NCBI GenBank assembly: GCA_029531795.1
Contig: JAPEIS010000015.1
Coordinates: 744,001 to 808,000 of the forward strand
Origin: Sclerotinia nivalis
Lineage: Eukaryota > Ascomycota > Leotiomycetes > Helotiales > Sclerotiniaceae
Direction: 5' to 3'
Length of the DNA stretch: 64,000 nt
Part shown: in pieces, positions 59,883 through 64,000 of the stretch
Layout of the letters: every line of letters starts with the position of its first letter
Position numbering within the stretch: position 1 is the first letter of the stretch
Position numbers and translations under genes: made by a program
Notes under the pieces: generated by a model
Seen by the model: only the letters and a program-made list of their open reading frames with translations
What the model was told of the DNA's origin: nothing
The model's database searches: none

Positions 59883-62800
59883 TGTTGGTGAGGAATGTAG
59901 GCAAGGTAAATTCCTATCGGTTACCCGGGAGAGTCAAATCTAGAAACCGGCGAACATCAATCGTTGCAATAGATTGAAAGATTGGCACTTCGATAAATGA
60001 TTTTCCTTGCGAGGGATATTGACGAGACAACGAGGTGTTTATAGCCCTTGGAGTCAAACCATTTCAGGATTTTCTGCTCGCCTGAAAAAAGCTGGCTGGA
60101 GGTTCATTCTTTGCATATAATATGATGTTATCATATGCAAAAAGGTAAAGTAGATTGGATCTGTCAGTTTCAAAAAGTGGAAGTTCATTGGATCAAGGAT
60201 TTTCTCACATTGCGCGTGCAGGTAAGGCCTCGAACTATGCCAGCCACGTCCATCCCTTGTGCCGAATCGACCGACATTCGGGTTGTGAGATTCCGAGCCA
60301 TTGATTGGTCGACTTGTTCAAAATATAAACAAGAATCACACAATAAAAACAAACAAGAGAAGCTTCAAACCACAGTTTGTTTGAATTTTGATTGTTTTTA
60401 TGGGCATTGACTAGGTAGGTTGGAAAACATGCAATTTTCCAGACGGGCAGGCACATACAACAATGGTTATTATTCATGGGATAATCAACTTCAGGCATCC
60501 TCATATGAACCTTCGACAATTCTCCTGTATTTGCAAATCCACTCGGAAGCAGAAAAATATCGGACCTGCGTAAGGAGTGCATATTGAGCGCAGTAGATTC
60601 ATCACATCATGCTGGTCCGCACAATGTAGCTTTTTGTCAACAGGGAGTCGACGGAAGAAGTTGCCCGTGAAAAAGTAAGACAGCTCAGCCCTCGAATGGC
60701 GAGAGACGCGCTTCTTGCAGGAGGCGAGAGCAGCATTGAAGGGGTCGTTTTATGGTAAAAAGGGCAATACTTAATGCTCGAATCAAGACAATGGAGAATG
60801 ATAAATGTTCGATCAAGGAGGTGATGGTATCCCTTACGCCAACTTTGGAGTTGCCAAGTCTGCTCAGAATTACTTGGAAATTCAAGGAATTCAGGCAAGA
60901 ATAATATGTGATTTGTGATGATGAAATCTTTGTGGTTTGATCAGAATCTGATCAGAATTTGATCAGAGAAAAAAACGAAGTCTTCGAGTACGAGCTGATT
61001 TTGTTTGCTTATCGTTGGGTGCTTAGTCATGCATCGAGGGATACGGCAAGCTTTTCTTTTCACAGCTTCACAATAAAAAAAAATAAAAAAGACTTAAACA
61101 ATAACAATCTTGAGAGTGTCATGAACTTGGCTTTCGGCTTTCGTAAAGTCTCTACCCCCAGCACAATCTAGATCTTTTGACGGGGAACTTGCAAGTGCAG
61201 GTAAGACGAACTGATCGATGGGCTACATGCATATATATGTCGACTGGAATAAGCCAAATTGACCTGCATGATAAAATTTCGAAATAATCGACGGTCATTG
61301 TATTGTTGTCAATTTGTCATTGTTTTTGATATGTCGTCGCACTTTTTCTTTTGTAATTGTCTAGGCAGGATGCCGGCGGAAAGTATATTTCCGAGTGGGC
61401 CTTTGTATTGTTGCCCATGTATTCGGCCCTGCCACTCGATTCAAGTCTCTTCTGTGTTTTTTTCTTGGAGAAATTCTTTTCGTCCCTTCATGCACCTACT
61501 CCTGCTTTATTCTTTTCTCGCCACCAAATTATCGAAGAAAACTATTCGAAATGCAGGAATCTACCGAATGAGATGAGAGCAAGAGAGTAGAGAAGCCTTG
61601 ACTTGTAGGTTAATGCATCCGCTCAAACTTCTGCCTAGTCCGGTGTAACAGAATAAAGTCTACCGTACCTTTCTATTCAATTACTCGTGATTTCTTCAAG
61701 TATACATACCGCCTCTCTCTCCCAAACCCTTTCCTTACTTTGTCTATTCTATAATATGGTAGTATCCCTGACACCACCGCGCAGGAATCAACAAACCTCT
61801 GTTCTATAAAAGTTACTGGCCCAAGGCTTCTCAAAGATCATAGGACTAGGAACCCACTGAAATTACCAAACCGAACACAATTTGCGAGTTATTCTCCATC
61901 CAGACTGGCAGACAGTTATGATCGACCCTTTGAGACAGGCCTTCAAAAATGACAAGAATATCTCCCTATACTCCACCCTCTCACTATACTACTACCCCTA
62001 ACCGGCATACTCTACTCTAATCTAAGAGAAATCCCTTCAAACATCATCAGCAACCGCACACAGCAGCCTATCGTTAAATAAACCATCATGTATCAGTCAG
62101 TCCAACGCCAAAAAAAATAGCCAGAACTTCCAGATTCCTATTTCCTACTTCCAACCTCCTATCACCCAATAAACTACATTGCCGCTTCAGGACCTCACTC
62201 ACAAACCCATCATCGTTAACAAAATTTATACAATAACCATTCACATACTTCTCTGGTCAAGCCACAGAGGAAGACACGAGCCTTTTTTTTCTGTGCCCGC
62301 TATCTCAGGCGATGGCTATCTAATGTCTATATGAAGGTGTACGCACATTACTTTTTGAGTGTCCTTGTGGTCAAAGTGTTGAAAGAGGTTTGGATGGGAA
62401 GAAATATATTGAGGAGGGATAGTCGGAGGAAGAATAGTAGCAAGAAAGCGAATCCGAAAAACCAGTGAATTATTGGTGAAGGGGAAGTCGGGAAGAATGA
62501 GAAATTAGATAAGGTATGAAAGAGAACGGTAGGTTCGGCGAGTGTATGGAGATATGATTGCGAGGTTGGGCTGATGGTAATTCTGATTGTTAGTTGCTGG
62601 GAGAGTTTTGATGAGCGACCGTGGAACTGGGAATCTAGATGGATACGATGCCCAGTCGTACAATGAAATATAATTAATTTAGTAAGAAATAAATTTTGTA
62701 TTCACCCAGTCAACTGTGCAATGTAAATTCTTGATTCGCTATCTTTGATCCTCAGAAATACACAAACGAGAAGAATCATGGAGTGAAATCGACATATATC

Positions 62801-62975
62801 ATAGACATGTGCGTGCTAACAAAAGACGAAGGAAAAAGCTAAGCTAAGGGAAGAGATTTTAGAACGCCAATAATATGCATGTTTAATTAACCTCGTGAAA
62901 CATCCCTCGAATATTTTTACACTTTACAATGATCTTTCTTTCGGATGCCATTAGAGGTTTCGAAATCTCTCTCCT
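59883..62975. other. Intergenic, no gene seen
   Basis: About 3 kb. Short frames at 60135-60898 and 61259-61590 overlap on both strands and have no motifs. From 61620 to 62300 the plus strand is C/A/T-rich and poor in G, similar to 28.9-29.7 kb. The region before 62976 is the 3' side of the THO2-like gene. Confidence 0.45.
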
Positions 62976-64000
62976 CTATCTCCTGGGTCTTTTATCATGA
63001 CCACCTTCTCTCAAACCATCTGCATCGCTTCGTCTCTTCCTGCCACTGCCATCATCCCGCATACCTCGTCCATCGCGGTCACCTCTATCAGATCTGTCCG
63101 ATCGTTGGTTCCGTCTATCTCCTCCCCTATCGCCTCCTCTATTATCAGGGCCATTGGGCCAGTTACCACTACCGGTATTACCACCATGCTGATCACGTTG
63201 AGAGTCGCGATCTCCTCCATGCGTATCCCGACGACTACCATCTCTATCGCGATGTTCTCTTTCCCCCCTTCCACCGGCAGCTAATAAGTCTCTGCTGGCA
63301 GAAGGATCTCCTCTTGAATGTCTATCGGAATCTCTCGACTCTCTATCACCTCCACGGCTCCTATGTTCACCCCTAGATGAGCGTTCATCTTCCGGAGGAC
63401 CAGCACGTTTCTGGTCCCTATTGCGATCGCTAGGTGAACTCCGACGACTTCGGATAGACCGATCATTTCTCGAACCACGTTCTCCTCGATCACTGCGACC
63501 GCGGTCATCATTGCTCGGAGCCGTGTTACCAATCAAATCAGCACGAGCAGGATTTATCAGGTCTCTTCCAGAATCTCTGGCTTGTACAGGGGGCGGACCG
63601 GGCGGTGGCGGTGGCGGTGGCGGAGGTGGTAGGATTGGTGTAGGAGGACCAGAAATTGGAGTTTGTGGTTGACCTCCTTGGCGTCTTCCACGGCGTTCTT
63701 GACCTTGTGGATGCTTGGTTTCTTCAAGCATCCGATTGATATTGTTAATCAAATTTGGCTGTCTACCACCACGTGGAGCACGCTCATTCGATGAGGCAGG
63801 TCCAGTTGGCGCTCCATTCATTCGAGAAACAGGGCTATTTTGAGCTTGAGACTTGGGGCCAAGAGGAGCAGCTTGTGTTTGGAGAGGTGGTGCAGTAGGT
63901 CTTGAACGTGCGTTATCTTGGTGAGATGGTGGGATATTTGCTGCTGCTGTTTGTCCGCCAAAACTCCTTATTCTATCTGGGTGCATCCCACTAGGGGTTA
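62976..64000 (-). CDS. Probable THO complex subunit 2 (THO2), C-terminal part, partial
   Basis: The minus frame is open to the edge of the window (TPSGMHPDRIR begins at about 63998), so the gene continues beyond 64000. Only the last 340 residues are seen. They start with HPDRIRSFGG, then Gln/Pro-rich sequence, a conserved-looking helix NLINNINRMLEE, a polyproline block (ILPPPPPPPPPPGPPP), and then more than 150 residues of RD/RS/RG-rich repeats (RGGDRESRDSDRHSRGD-type) ending RPRR. This tail, and HPDRI before it, resemble the C-terminus of filamentous-fungal THO2, which couples transcription to mRNA export in the THO/TREX complex. The alternative is another RD/RS-rich RNA-binding protein. The upstream domain, needed for proof, is outside the window. 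Confidence 0.6.
   Translation of the reverse strand, partial: TPSGMHPDRIRSFGGQTAAANIPPSHQDNARSRPTAPPLQTQAAPLGPKSQAQNSPVSRMNGAPTGPASSNERAPRGGRQPNLINNINRMLEETKHPQGQERRGRRQGGQPQTPISGPPTPILPPPPPPPPPPGPPPVQARDSGRDLINPARADLIGNTAPSNDDRGRSDRGERGSRNDRSIRSRRSSPSDRNRDQKRAGPPEDERSSRGEHRSRGGDRESRDSDRHSRGDPSASRDLLAAGGRGEREHRDRDGSRRDTHGGDRDSQRDQHGGNTGSGNWPNGPDNRGGDRGGDRRNQRSDRSDRGDRDGRGMRDDGSGRKRRSDADGLREGGHDKRPRR

Noticed and set aside
61620..62300. Possible leader or coding region in a G-poor tract
   Set aside because: No open frame of useful length; the composition alone explains the lack of stops in places.
62997..63672. Plus-strand and alternative minus-strand frames at the window end
   Set aside because: They are shadows of the RD/RS-rich coding repeats of the THO2-like gene.

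Overview
The window looks like nuclear DNA of a filamentous ascomycete. Coding regions are broken by introns of about 50 to 110 bases with GT..AG ends and CTAAC/TACTAAT branch sites. Genes lie on both strands without operons, repeats carry one-sided C-to-T and G-to-A changes typical of RIP (repeat-induced point mutation), and the gene families are fungal (HET domain, Ysc84/SH3YL1, CE16 esterase, Ku70 with a SAP tail). Base composition and gene style would fit a leotiomycete of the Botrytis/Sclerotinia kind, but that is inference.

Layout. 1-13 kb is mostly repeat and AT-rich DNA. It holds a small secreted cysteine protein gene (2185-2782), a PIF/Harbinger-like inverted-repeat element (4047-7997) split by a decayed Ty3/gypsy element (4237-7508), and a repeat-bearing protein with a probable mitochondrial leader (8537-9520). 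13-25 kb is a gene island: a paraoxonase-like protein, a small membrane protein, a Ysc84-domain protein, a 105-residue protein ending in a CAAX box, a proline-rich/charged protein and a CE16-type esterase. 25-37 kb is sparse: a gene with two unresolved frame changes (29770-30845), a disordered protein (31677-32854), two very small spliced genes (33955-34292 and the ZNF706/4F5-like gene 34460-34857) and a broken HET-domain gene (35426-36396).

37-48 kb is the best conserved part: a secreted Ser/Thr-rich precursor with dibasic-bounded repeats (37561-39216), a 12-span MFS transporter, ferrochelatase (haem synthesis) and Ku70 (non-homologous end joining). The last two are divergently transcribed from a 461-base shared promoter region. 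48-58.8 kb is a long AT-rich stretch with no convincing conserved gene and one probable MITE. A disordered protein (58887-59882) and the 3' end of a probable THO2 gene (62976 to the window end) close the window.

Exon borders were worked out by hand from splice signals and reading-frame continuity. Totals were checked to be multiples of three. No rRNA, CRISPR array or convincing tRNA was seen. The strongest candidate for something new is the dibasic-processed repeat precursor at 37561-39216.
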